A stretch of DNA of 64,000 nucleotides. Origin: a virus. Positions within the stretch are counted from its first letter, which is position 1; each line of letters starts with the position of its first letter. The position numbers and the translations under genes are program-made. The stretch is from the IMG/VR virus record IMGVR_UViG_3300035126_000842, positions 1 through 64,000 of that record. The stretch is one strand, 5' to 3'. Under the pieces are notes generated by a model. The model saw nothing but the letters and a program-made list of their open reading frames with translations, searched no databases and had not been told where the DNA came from. Positions 6,193 through 12,979 of this stretch are shown one piece after another.

Positions 6193-7044
6193 ATGAAGAT
6201 TATAAAGCAAACAACAAAGACTCTTGTCACAAGAGATAATGGTCGCAGTTCTGATGCTGTAAGTCCTAATTTTATTTACGGTTGTTTAGGTGGTTGTATG
6301 AAAAGCTACTGCTATGTAGGTAGATTTAACGATGATTGTATTTATGTCAATGAAAATATCGAAGATATATTACAGTCAATAGATACCTGGGTTAGTCAAC
6401 GTTATTTTCCTAAAACACCTACTCAGTGTGACGATACATATTATGTAATTGATATAGGTTGTTCTACTGATATACCACTTAAAAGTAAATATTATGATTG
6501 GAATAGAGTATTTGAATTCTTTAACGATCATCCGCGTCTTAAATCTACCTTTGCTACAAAATACCCGTCGTTATTTATTCCTACTAAATACAATATTAAC
6601 CCTAGTAAGAATAGAATAAGGGTAAGTTTGATGCCGCAGGAATATTCTACCATACTTGAACCCAAAACTGATTTAATAAAAACTAGAATAGAAAGAATTC
6701 CATATCTACAAGAACATATGGAAGTTCATTTAAATTTTAGTCCTATTATTTATCATAAAGGTTGGTTACAGGAATACGAAAAATTATTTAAACAAGTTCA
6801 TAATCTTGGTGTAGAGTTTAAATCAGAATGTATATTTCTTACATACAACGACAAACAGGTAGAAAGAAATAGTGATGAAGTAAACAAGCTATGTTACAAA
6901 CCTCATATACAAGAACTTAAGAATTCTTATTATTCTGATGAAAATATTAGATACAAATCTGATGTTAAAAAGAACTTAGTTAGACAATTTAAGGAATTGT
7001 ATGGTACTTACTTTCCGTTAGAATCTATACGTTACATTTTTTAG
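6193..7044 (+). CDS. Radical SAM protein, spore photoproduct lyase-like
   Basis: 283 aa. The N-terminal part carries a cysteine cluster Cys31-x3-Cys35-x4-Cys40 followed by Tyr-Val, in the context GCLGGCMKSYCYVGR, as in the SPL-like branch of radical SAM enzymes. Later segments (strands such as VIDIGCSTD and VHLNFSPI, the latter in the lyase-like half) fit a partial TIM barrel. The usual motif is CX3CX2C; here the last spacing is longer. If active, it would bind a 4Fe-4S cluster and SAM. A role in repairing or modifying nucleotides or DNA is inference. It has its own unit after a terminator. Confidence 0.65.
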   Translation: MKIIKQTTKTLVTRDNGRSSDAVSPNFIYGCLGGCMKSYCYVGRFNDDCIYVNENIEDILQSIDTWVSQRYFPKTPTQCDDTYYVIDIGCSTDIPLKSKYYDWNRVFEFFNDHPRLKSTFATKYPSLFIPTKYNINPSKNRIRVSLMPQEYSTILEPKTDLIKTRIERIPYLQEHMEVHLNFSPIIYHKGWLQEYEKLFKQVHNLGVEFKSECIFLTYNDKQVERNSDEVNKLCYKPHIQELKNSYYSDENIRYKSDVKKNLVRQFKELYGTYFPLESIRYIF

Positions 7045-7066
7045 TAATTTTCATAAAAATTAAATT

Positions 7067-7684
7067 ATGAACGTTAATATTCCTCCTTTAGAATGCTTTG
7101 TCAGAGCAGAGTATCTGTACGACTTTAAAGAAAAACACGGTGAACTTATTGAAGCAACTGCGTTTGCAGTTAAATCACTGCAGTCAAATGCTTTGTTATT
7201 TTATGTAATGACAGACATTGGCGCTGTGTATGATAAAATTCCTATTAGTGCTATAATACCTAGATATAGACCTGTGTCAGAACACTTGTCTTTTGATGTA
7301 TTGCAGTTATGGGATTGTTTTTCATACAAAGCTGAAGCAATAGAGTTTATGTTTCTTAAAGGTAAACGGTGTTCTGTTTATTTAAAAAACAAGCAAATCA
7401 AAGAGGGTGTTTATAGATTTACCATAGATTGGAACAGCGATTCATCAGATGTAATATCTACTTCCTACGCTGAAATCACCCAGGAACATAAGGTAGCACA
7501 TATAATAGAACTGTTTGACGGTTACTATTGTGCTTACCCTAATAATAGAATTCTATGGGCGGAACCATCAGGAGTAGAAAAACCATTTGCTACAATACCT
7601 GATTACAAACTCAACACATCTAAGTTTCATTGTGAGAGTAAAGATAAATGGGCTTCAGAAAATACAGACAAACAATTTTATTGA
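7067..7684 (+). CDS. Hypothetical protein
   Basis: 205 aa, soluble, with many aromatic residues and a predominantly beta pattern. No catalytic motif is visible. It is the last gene of the phage backbone before the cassette-like insertion; the 34-bp repeat begins 2 bp after its stop. Confidence 0.55.
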   Translation: MNVNIPPLECFVRAEYLYDFKEKHGELIEATAFAVKSLQSNALLFYVMTDIGAVYDKIPISAIIPRYRPVSEHLSFDVLQLWDCFSYKAEAIEFMFLKGKRCSVYLKNKQIKEGVYRFTIDWNSDSSDVISTSYAEITQEHKVAHIIELFDGYYCAYPNNRILWAEPSGVEKPFATIPDYKLNTSKFHCESKDKWASENTDKQFY

Positions 7685-7685
7685 T

Positions 7686-7719
7686 TATAAACCAATATGA
7701 CACCTTTCAACACCACTAT
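7686..7719 (+). repeat. 34-bp direct repeat, left copy
   Basis: It is identical to 10179-10212. It contains the start codon and first seven codons of the gene at 10190 (MTPFNTT plus two bases). Here the reading frame is diverted after MTPFNTT into unrelated sequence beginning GTTACC, so this is a truncated copy of that gene's start at the left edge of the insertion. Confidence 0.9.
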
Positions 7720-7786
7720 GTTACCAGCTGGGCGGTTTATCAGCACTAAATTTAATTTGAAACGAAATGGAAGAACAAATAATTGA
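7697..7786 (+). CDS. Short leader ORF across the left cassette junction
   Basis: A 29-aa ORF that begins as the start of the 10190 gene (MTPFNTT) and continues into cassette sequence. Its stop overlaps the start of the cassette gene at 7767. It may provide translation initiation for the first cassette gene by coupling, or it may simply be a broken gene start. No protein function is implied. Confidence 0.35.
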   Translation: MTPFNTTMLPAGRFISTKFNLKRNGRTNN

Positions 7787-8105
7787 TACCCTTAAAAAAT
7801 TCCAACAACAAGACTACAAGCGTGGAGGAGTTTCAATAGCACCTGAAATGTATAATGCTATTTCAAAGCACATTAACGACCATTACAAACGGGTGATAAT
7901 TGATATTTGCAATGAAGATTATTCAAGCGATGAAAAAATAATGGACATTGCCAGAATATTTATACCTGATTACGACCCACATGAAGCATCAGAAGTAAAA
8001 TGCGACTTGTGTAATAGAAAGTGGTTCGCTGTAAGACCACTGGGGATTAATCAATTAGAATGTCCTAATTGTACCAATATGGTTTATTTTGAAAATGTAT
8101 TGTAG
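7767..8105 (+). CDS. Cassette gene: hypothetical protein with zinc-ribbon C-terminus
   Basis: 112 aa. The C-terminal part has two CxxC-type knuckles (CDLCNRKWF and CPNCTNMV, roughly residues 83-104), the pattern of a zinc ribbon. The N-terminal 70 residues are helical and charged. It is the first cassette in the array; it starts 47 bp after the junction and its stop is followed within 5 bp by an attC-like site. The function is unknown. Nucleic-acid or protein binding through the ribbon is likely. Confidence 0.65.
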   Translation: MEEQIIDTLKKFQQQDYKRGGVSIAPEMYNAISKHINDHYKRVIIDICNEDYSSDEKIMDIARIFIPDYDPHEASEVKCDLCNRKWFAVRPLGINQLECPNCTNMVYFENVL

Positions 8106-8109
8106 CCTT

Positions 8110-8190
8110 GCACATAACGTTTTGCAGATACACGCTGTGAGCGTTGGGTTGAGGGCGGAAAAATAGCGTGTATGTGCTGTTATCGGCTGC
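8110..8190 (+). other. attC-like recombination site 1
   Basis: The outer arms GCACATA (8110-8116)/TATGTGC (8171-8177) and inner arms ATACACGCT (8128-8136)/AGCGTGTAT (8165-8173) are perfectly complementary but overlap, so they are alternative folds. The right end reads TGTTATC (8178-8184), an R'-type core, with CATAACG as R''. The spacing and the non-coding hairpin between two ORFs match integron attC sites. Confidence 0.65.
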
Positions 8191-8232
8191 CCTTTTTTCG
8201 GAATTAATATTAACAATTTAAAATAAAACAAA

Positions 8233-8451
8233 ATGACAGGACAATGTATTTGCTGCGGTAGAACGCAAGATTTAAGATTAGGTGCTTGCTGGGATTGTGC
8301 AGAAGCAGAAAGTGTAATTGAAGATGGAACTGATATGAGAGATGTTGCACCTCCAAAAATAGAAGGTTTATCAACTTCAATGAGTAAGTTACAATACATA
8401 CTTAGAAAGTATATGAAGATAACAACTACTCCTCCGTCAAAGTTAGGGTAG
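8233..8451 (+). CDS. Cassette gene: small cysteine-rich protein
   Basis: 72 aa. The N-terminus has C-x2-C then C-x2-C (CICC, then CWDC, residues 5-21), a likely zinc knuckle. The rest is acidic then basic. It is a single ORF between two attC-like sites. An antisense ORF here (8055-8534 minus) is rejected because it reads through both recombination sites. Confidence 0.6.
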   Translation: MTGQCICCGRTQDLRLGACWDCAEAESVIEDGTDMRDVAPPKIEGLSTSMSKLQYILRKYMKITTTPPSKLG

Positions 8452-8463
8452 TCGCTTAGGGTT

Positions 8464-8560
8464 GCCGATAACAATAAATATACGCAACTGTAACCTTTCA
8501 ACCCGTATAAAGTAAAATGGAAAAAGAAAAACAAACTGACGCAAAACCCTTGTTATCGGC
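8464..8560 (+). other. Hybrid attC-like site 2 with embedded leader module
   Basis: The outer boxes GCCGATAACAA (8464-8474) and TTGTTATCGGC (8550-8560) are an 11-bp perfect inverted repeat, the strongest core pair of the array. The interior is not a classic attC loop: it holds the module ATAAATATACGCAAC...CCCGTATAAAGTAA followed by an ATG at 8517. The same module occurs at sites 3 and 5. Confidence 0.65.
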
Positions 8561-8579
8561 TGGCACGGTTTATCAGTAG
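8517..8579 (+). CDS. Short leader ORF spanning attC-like site 2
   Basis: A 20-aa ORF that begins directly after the CCCGTATAAAGTAA module and runs through the right core box into the next cassette, stopping 21 bp before the cassette gene at 8601. It is most likely a gene-start remnant that could act as a translated leader. The sequence is lysine-rich and has no recognisable function. Confidence 0.3.
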   Translation: MEKEKQTDAKPLLSAGTVYQ

Positions 8580-8600
8580 GAAATTAATTAAAAAAAAACA

Positions 8601-8975
8601 ATGCAAACACAAATTTTAATCGGACTATTTATTTGCCATTTTTTAGCAGATTACACACATTTATCAACTGCTTGGATGCTTAATGCAAAGCGACTTGGAA
8701 AGCCATTATTTCCAATATTCATTCACGCTGCAATGCACACTATGTTAATGTCGCTTGTTTTGGGTTGGTTTATTGGCTTTACAAACGATTGGGCTTACTT
8801 AGTAATATTCCAATGGGTAACACACTTCTTAATTGATGTTTGGAAAGGTAGATTGAATGGTTGGTTTCCTGCACTACAATCACCTGCTAATAAATGGCAT
8901 TGGATTGTGTTTGGATTTGACCAATTACTTCACGCTTTGGTTATTATAGGGATGTCGTTATATGCAGTATCGTAG
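8601..8975 (+). CDS. Cassette gene: DUF3307-like membrane protein
   Basis: 124 aa with four likely membrane segments. The pattern H13-x3-DY near the N-terminus (CHFLADYTH), HAAMHT in the middle and a later HFLIDVWK resemble the DUF3307 family of small polytopic proteins with conserved His/Asp in membrane helices. Its biochemical role is unknown. It is the single ORF of the third cassette, preceded by a purine-rich leader and followed within 6 bp by the next site. Confidence 0.65.
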   Translation: MQTQILIGLFICHFLADYTHLSTAWMLNAKRLGKPLFPIFIHAAMHTMLMSLVLGWFIGFTNDWAYLVIFQWVTHFLIDVWKGRLNGWFPALQSPANKWHWIVFGFDQLLHALVIIGMSLYAVS

Positions 8976-8980
8976 CCTTG

Positions 8981-9076
8981 AACCTAACAATAAATATTCA
9001 AATCGCAACCTTTCACCACCAAACCCGTATAAAGTAATATGAACGAACAAACTAAACTCGAAATCCTGTGTTACCT
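8981..9076 (+). other. Hybrid attC-like site 3 with embedded leader module
   Basis: The left core AACCTAACA and right core TGTTACC (9069-9075) are imperfectly complementary. The interior again contains ATAAATATTCAAATCGCAACC and CCCGTATAAAGTAATATG, closely matching site 2. It follows the stop TAGCCTTG of the DUF3307-like gene. Confidence 0.55.
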
Positions 9077-9095
9077 GCCGTTCTTTAAAATATAG
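9039..9095 (+). CDS. Short leader ORF spanning attC-like site 3
   Basis: An 18-aa ORF starting right after the CCCGTATAAAGTAAT module, crossing the right core box and stopping 34 bp before the RyR-domain cassette gene. As with the leaders at 7697 and 8517, it joins a gene-like start to a cassette; its function is uncertain. Confidence 0.3.
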   Translation: MNEQTKLEILCYLPFFKI

Positions 9096-9128
9096 CCTTG
9101 GACGGGCTTTGTAAAATCCATAAATATT

Positions 9129-9467
9129 ATGAATATAGAACAAATTGCAAAAACGTGCCACGAAGTAAACAAGGCATTTTGTGAAAGCATTGGAGATTTA
9201 TCACAACCAAGTTGGGAAAATGCTCCACAATGGCAAAAAGAGAGTGCTGTTAATGGCGTAAACTTCCATTTATCAAACCCAAATTCAAAACCGTGTGACA
9301 GCCATAACAATTGGATGGCTGAGAAATTAAAAGATGGTTGGAAATTTGGAGACGTGAAAAATCCAGAAACAAAAGAACACCCTTGTATTGTTGCTTACGA
9401 GCAATTGCCGAAAGACCAACAAACAAAAGACGCTTTGTTTATTTCAGTTGTACGCTCTTTCGAGTAG
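9129..9467 (+). CDS. Cassette gene: RyR-domain protein
   Basis: 112 aa that fit the RyR domain over nearly the whole length. The visible series is ICHEVN-like residues at 8-13, a central SWENAPQWQKES helix, then GWKFGDVKNPETKEHPC and Y-E-Q-LP-KDQQTKDALF near the C-terminus. RyR domains are known from ryanodine receptors and as small stand-alone proteins in bacteria and phages; ligand binding is suspected but not settled. It is the only ORF of the fourth cassette. Antisense and shifted ORFs here are shadows. Confidence 0.8.
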   Translation: MNIEQIAKTCHEVNKAFCESIGDLSQPSWENAPQWQKESAVNGVNFHLSNPNSKPCDSHNNWMAEKLKDGWKFGDVKNPETKEHPCIVAYEQLPKDQQTKDALFISVVRSFE

Positions 9468-9513
9468 TAATTTGTGTGTTCGTAGGACTGTTCTTCGGAG
9501 CGGTCTTACGGTT

Positions 9514-9649
9514 GCACCTAACGGTTCGGGTATTGCCGAAGGCAGGGATTTGAAAGACAAAAGTTTCAACCTTGCACAAATACCCAATAGAATTAAAAAC
9601 GATTAATTAACCGAGAACGCCCTGCTTTTGGCAATACCTTGTTAGGTGC
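9514..9649 (+). other. attC-like recombination site 4 (best preserved)
   Basis: The outer arms GCACCTAAC (9514-9522)/GTTAGGTGC (9641-9649) and the arms GGTATTGCC (9529-9537)/GGCAATACC (9630-9638) are both perfect 9-bp complements. The inner GCAGGG (9542-9547)/CCCTGC (9620-9625) adds six more pairs. The core boxes CCTAAC and GTTAGG match the R''/R' consensus. This is the full R-L-L-R layout of an integron attC of 136 bp. Confidence 0.8.
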
Positions 9650-9674
9650 AGTGCTTCTCACAAATTTTGAAAAT

Positions 9675-9905
9675 ATGAAAACTTCAACACAAGAACTAAT
9701 TGAAAGAGTTAAATCAGTTGATAACATTAGAAGCCTTGTTACTTGGCTAAATAAAAATGAAAAACGATTGATTGAACAAGAACGTGAATTGCTAAAAGAT
9801 GTGTCTGTCAATTCACAAAGAGATTACATAAATGCTGGTGAATGTTATCCACCGCAATTTGTGGTAGATAGGGCTAATAATGTTATCAACGAGTTGCTTT
9901 CATAG
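9675..9905 (+). CDS. Cassette gene: hypothetical helical protein
   Basis: 76 aa from ATG 9675. The longer ORF start at 9639 is a TTG inside the attC-like site and is rejected. The protein is helical and charged with a C-terminal RANNVINELL helix. No motif is known. It is the only ORF of the fifth cassette and ends 6 bp before another CACCTAACA box. Confidence 0.55.
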   Translation: MKTSTQELIERVKSVDNIRSLVTWLNKNEKRLIEQERELLKDVSVNSQRDYINAGECYPPQFVVDRANNVINELLS

Positions 9906-9910
9906 CATTT

Positions 9911-9973
9911 CACCTAACAATAAATATACGCAACCCGCAACAATTCACCCTTAAACCCGTATAAAGTAACATG
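9911..9973 (+). other. attC left-half plus leader module, site 5
   Basis: CACCTAACA at 9911-9919 is followed by ATAAATATACGCAACC and then AAACCCGTATAAAGTAACATG, the same module as in sites 2 and 3. No matching right core (GTTA) follows; instead the module leads straight into the intact gene at 9971. It marks the right end of the cassette array. Confidence 0.5.
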
Positions 9974-10159
9974 GCAAAAAAAGAACCGAAGTTAAAACAC
10001 ATAGTAATTGTTGGGAAATTCGATGATGACAAATGCCGTCAAGTATTGATTAATCCAAAAACTCAGGATGTGGTATTGTCTGCAATAGTTGCATGCGAAG
10101 GTAGTGTTAGAGTACTTGATAAAGTTATTGATAATATTGACATTGAAATACCTGAATAA
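9971..10159 (+). CDS. Small hypothetical protein after the array
   Basis: A 62-aa protein with a basic N-terminus and mixed alpha/beta pattern. Its start codon sits immediately after the CCCGTATAAAGTAA module. It could be the last cassette product or the first phage gene after the insertion. The function is unknown. Confidence 0.55.
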   Translation: MAKKEPKLKHIVIVGKFDDDKCRQVLINPKTQDVVLSAIVACEGSVRVLDKVIDNIDIEIPE

Positions 10160-10178
10160 CCTTTTCACTTCAAACCCG

Positions 10179-10212
10179 TATAAACCAATATGACACCTTT
10201 CAACACCACTAT
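10179..10212 (+). repeat. 34-bp direct repeat, right copy
   Basis: It is identical to 7686-7719. Here it is part of an intact gene start (ATG at 10190), preceded by AAACCCG so that the module reads CCCGTATAAACCAATATG. This suggests the right copy is the original and the left copy the truncated one. Confidence 0.9.
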
Positions 10213-10675
10213 CATCGAAACGCCAGAAACCAACTTAGACTGGCTGTATCAGTTCGAACTTCCCGATGGTCGCACGGCTTTTATCGAACCTCACGCAATC
10301 GACCACGCCAATCCGTACCAGTACCATTCGTTCCTGCTGAATGACATCAGGAATAATCAGGTACTTGACATTAGGCAAGGCATAATCACCCCGAAACAAG
10401 TCTATCGGGACTGGTTCGTGATGCCGTATCAATCATTCAGGGGACAATACTTCTTCCAACTTATCATGCCCGAGTTGATTCTGGATGGATGGGATATTGA
10501 AGAACTGCTCAAAATGGAGAAGGAGTTTGACTATAAAGGACACAACGCATTCAAGTTATACCGCAACGACTACGGGCATACTTGCTATAATGTCGAAACG
10601 ATTGATAGGAACTACACCGGCATAGATGGCTGGTATATTGGAATAATCAAAGACAAGGAGGTGCAAGATGTTTGA
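10190..10675 (+). CDS. Hypothetical protein with G+C-rich codon use
   Basis: 161 aa, rich in D, Y, W and F, without recognised motifs. Codon use (CTG, GCC, ATC, CCG) is much less AT-biased than in the replication genes, so recent acquisition is likely. Its first codons are duplicated at the left end of the cassette array. The antisense ORF 10235-10432 is a shadow. A strong Shine-Dalgarno near its 3' end (AAGGAGGTGCAAG) drives the next gene, which overlaps by 8 bp. Confidence 0.6.
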   Translation: MTPFNTTIIETPETNLDWLYQFELPDGRTAFIEPHAIDHANPYQYHSFLLNDIRNNQVLDIRQGIITPKQVYRDWFVMPYQSFRGQYFFQLIMPELILDGWDIEELLKMEKEFDYKGHNAFKLYRNDYGHTCYNVETIDRNYTGIDGWYIGIIKDKEVQDV

Positions 10676-10952
10676 GATAAACGGCAAAATTTATACAGAA
10701 CGCCCACAACAACCTAAAAAGAAAAACAGAATAGGTAGGATTGAACTTATGGCAATGGCAATGACTTACATTAATCCGTACGATTACGGAGGCTCAAATT
10801 ATACCAGACCTTTTCCGAAGTTAAAAAATAGTTTGGTTGAAGAATTTAGGCTCATTCAGGAAAAGAAATCAAGCCTTTCAAGAGCCGAAAGAAAAATGGT
10901 TGAAAATCGATTTCATACAGTTTATCAGGAGGTGCAAGATGAAAACAATTGA
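10668..10952 (+). CDS. Hypothetical basic protein
   Basis: 94 aa, lysine/arginine-rich, with a C-terminal helical half. Its start is fixed by AAGGAGGTGCAAGATG, an unusually strong Shine-Dalgarno for this genome. The same 15-base block (AGGAGGTGCAAGATG) recurs at the start of the following gene, 271 bp on. No domain is recognised. Confidence 0.6.
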   Translation: MFEINGKIYTERPQQPKKKNRIGRIELMAMAMTYINPYDYGGSNYTRPFPKLKNSLVEEFRLIQEKKSSLSRAERKMVENRFHTVYQEVQDENN

Positions 10953-11139
10953 AAAGATAGTAACAGCGACAATTGTAATTTACTTTTTGATTTTGTTGAA
11001 TATGCTTAATGTTCATATTATTAAATCAATTGGTAGTGATTTTGCTTTCTTGATTTTTATTCCTCAGATTGCAATAGGATTTGTTTCAGGATATAATTTT
11101 TTTAGGATTCACAATTTAATTTGGAATTATAACCGATGA
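10939..11139 (+). CDS. Small membrane protein, two TM segments
   Basis: 66 aa from ATG 10939, chosen because AGGAGGTGCAAG directly precedes it; an in-frame start at 10837 lies inside the upstream gene. Hydrophobic segments at about residues 7-28 and 34-54 suggest an inner-membrane protein. It overlaps the upstream gene by 14 bp and the next by 4 bp. The function is unknown. Confidence 0.6.
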   Translation: MKTIEKIVTATIVIYFLILLNMLNVHIIKSIGSDFAFLIFIPQIAIGFVSGYNFFRIHNLIWNYNR

Positions 11140-11462
11140 GAAATAACACGTACACTTACCGATTTTTTTATGCTGTAGGATTTTACGGTCTTACTGTTAG
11201 CTCTATTGTATTATCTATAGCATGGATTGTTACAAGCAATAGTAGAGATAAATCAGCAGAAATGGAATTATACTGGCGCAACCAATACATTGAAAGTAGA
11301 TTACTACTTAACAAATGTGTCAGGGAAAACGATGTTTTGATAGATATTTTTACAGCTCAAGATGTAGGCATATGTGCTATATATTGCGATGAAGTAAGAG
11401 AATTTAAAGAAGCTTTAATTAAAAAACATTACAAACCGAATGAAAAAGAAAATAACAATTGA
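11136..11462 (+). CDS. Membrane-anchored hypothetical protein
   Basis: 108 aa with one N-terminal membrane segment (about residues 10-32) and a charged, cysteine-containing C-terminal domain. The topology is that of a single-pass anchored protein. It overlaps neighbours on both sides (ATGAG; 23 bp with the next gene). Confidence 0.55.
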   Translation: MRNNTYTYRFFYAVGFYGLTVSSIVLSIAWIVTSNSRDKSAEMELYWRNQYIESRLLLNKCVRENDVLIDIFTAQDVGICAIYCDEVREFKEALIKKHYKPNEKENNN

Positions 11463-11874
11463 GATAGGTTTTTTAGAAGCGGTTCTTATAGAAAAAGCGC
11501 TTGAGTTATATACTAGAACAGGTTTATTGCAGTTTAATAGACTTACTATATGTGATAGTTTACAATCTAAAATATGGAAGGATGAGTTAAGTGAAACTTT
11601 TGAAGAAAAAACGGATGCTTTAAAAGCAATATTTAACTACTCTAGAAATTCTAATCCTGGCATACTTAACAAAACTGATGTACAAGATGATGTTAGAATA
11701 GCTTGTCACATGTTTCAACAATTTAGACATGAACGGTATAAAGATAGAATAGCATCTGGTGAACAAATAGAAAGTTATCATACCGTTGATGAATATCCTG
11801 CAGATATGTGTGATATTGCCGGTATTAGACCACCAGATTGTACTATAACAGTAACAAATGTAAGCGAAGAATAG
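11440..11874 (+). CDS. Hypothetical protein
   Basis: 144 aa, mostly helical, with no known motif. An ATG at 11440 lies within the 3' end of the previous gene; the strand KKKITIEIG directly follows, typical of a real N-terminus. The middle is rich in D, E and K. Confidence 0.55.
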   Translation: MKKKITIEIGFLEAVLIEKALELYTRTGLLQFNRLTICDSLQSKIWKDELSETFEEKTDALKAIFNYSRNSNPGILNKTDVQDDVRIACHMFQQFRHERYKDRIASGEQIESYHTVDEYPADMCDIAGIRPPDCTITVTNVSEE

Positions 11875-11875
11875 T

Positions 11876-12121
11876 ATGGCAAAAATAATATTAGAATTTG
11901 ATTCTATAGAAGAATTTGAAGAAGCTGTAACTGCGATTAATGCAGGAAAATGGAAATCAGCAATGTTTGAGCTAGATCAAAAACTTCGTTCTACTACTAA
12001 ATATGGTCAAAGTATAATAGAGCATAATAAGCAAGCTACTAACCAAGAAATAGAGACAGTAGAAGCTGTACGAGAATTAATCAAAAATATTTTAGACGAC
12101 TACCAACTTTCTATACCATGA
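11876..12121 (+). CDS. Hypothetical acidic helical protein
   Basis: 81 aa. After a short first strand (AKIILEF) the protein is helical and acidic. Such a small strand-helix start is common in phage accessory proteins. It overlaps the next gene by ATGA. Confidence 0.5.
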   Translation: MAKIILEFDSIEEFEEAVTAINAGKWKSAMFELDQKLRSTTKYGQSIIEHNKQATNQEIETVEAVRELIKNILDDYQLSIP

Positions 12122-12651
12122 AATATAAGTTAGTAAACAATAACACCGAAGAAAAAACCCTTTGTGATAAAGTTACAATAGATGGATTTGATTATTATGT
12201 TTCTCCTTATAATAAAGACTTCAAGATTAATGAGGTCTCTATTTACAAAAAATGGAAACTTGGAATTGTAACGAATGTAAATGATGATATTTTAGAATTT
12301 GAAGGTGAGTTTATAGATGAAAGTGATTTATACAAAATTGTTTGTAGTAACAACCCTAACATTGATATTCCTAAAGTAGTGGATGAAGTTGATGTTAAAG
12401 AATATATTGCTTTATCTGTACTAAATCAACAAGATTGGGATACATCGACTAATTTACCTTTTAATCATGGTTTTATAAAAGGTTACAATAAATCCCAAGA
12501 AACACATCCTTTTAGTGAAGATGATATGATTGAGTTTGCTGAGTTTTATTTTAGAGAAGAGTTTAATTCAACAATGCAAGATTGTAAATCATCTAAAGAA
12601 CTCTTCGAACTTTGGAAAGAACAACAACCTAAAATAGTTTATTATGATTAA
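12118..12651 (+). CDS. Hypothetical protein
   Basis: 177 aa, acidic, with a recognisable C-terminal segment (F-x-KGYN, then DMIEFAEFYF and ELFELWKEQQP). This arrangement recurs in accessory proteins of Bacteroidota phages that have no assigned function. It is translationally coupled to both neighbours by overlap. Confidence 0.6.
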   Translation: MKYKLVNNNTEEKTLCDKVTIDGFDYYVSPYNKDFKINEVSIYKKWKLGIVTNVNDDILEFEGEFIDESDLYKIVCSNNPNIDIPKVVDEVDVKEYIALSVLNQQDWDTSTNLPFNHGFIKGYNKSQETHPFSEDDMIEFAEFYFREEFNSTMQDCKSSKELFELWKEQQPKIVYYD

Positions 12652-12967
12652 ATTTGAATCTCACATTACTGTGAATAAACCTAAAGATATTACAGAAGCT
12701 AGATTATTATTTAAAATTGCGTCTGATAATAACATGAAAACTTCTTGGATAACAGGAGACCCAGTTTTAGGTGTTGGTAAGTGGTTTTATATAAGCGGAT
12801 ATTCTACAGATTTTGATAATTTGTTAGAAAAAGTTAAAAATGTGTCGCATCAAATAAAAAATAATAACATAGAAGTTATCCGTGAAAAAATAGAACAGAT
12901 AATGTATGATACTAAAACAAATTATTTTACATGCGGTGTTGATTGTTTTGCTTGTTTGGATAATTAA
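12644..12967 (+). CDS. Hypothetical protein with SHITV and GDPVLG motifs
   Basis: 107 aa starting MIKFESHITV, with TSWITGDPVLGVGK at about residues 31-44. Both stretches look like conserved blocks of a small phage protein family; I cannot name a function. The C-terminal end contains three cysteines (CGVDCFAC). Confidence 0.6.
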   Translation: MIKFESHITVNKPKDITEARLLFKIASDNNMKTSWITGDPVLGVGKWFYISGYSTDFDNLLEKVKNVSHQIKNNNIEVIREKIEQIMYDTKTNYFTCGVDCFACLDN

Positions 12968-12979
12968 ATATTTTATAAA

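Larger units (their letters stand above)
7720..9973 (+). mobile_element. Integron-like gene-cassette array (five units)
   Basis: Five one-gene units, all in the same orientation, are separated by inverted-repeat sites with attC architecture: outer boxes of the YAAC...GTTR type and inner complementary arms. The unit borders (at G/TT) lie near 7720, 8179, 8552, 9069 and 9641, giving cassette sizes of about 370-570 bp. Most cassette genes end in TAGCCTTG just before the next site. Base composition is clearly more G+C-rich than the phage genes on both sides. No integron integrase gene is in the window. The array sits between copies of a 34-bp phage repeat. Confidence 0.7.

Noticed and set aside
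8055-8534. Long minus-strand ORF (159 aa) across the second cassette
   Set aside because: It runs through two attC-like sites and is antisense to a better cysteine-rich cassette gene; hydrophobic composition is that of a shadow frame.
7720-9973. Insertion sequence or transposon explanation for the cassette region
   Set aside because: No transposase or terminal inverted repeats of an IS were found; the single-gene units with attC-like sites explain it better.
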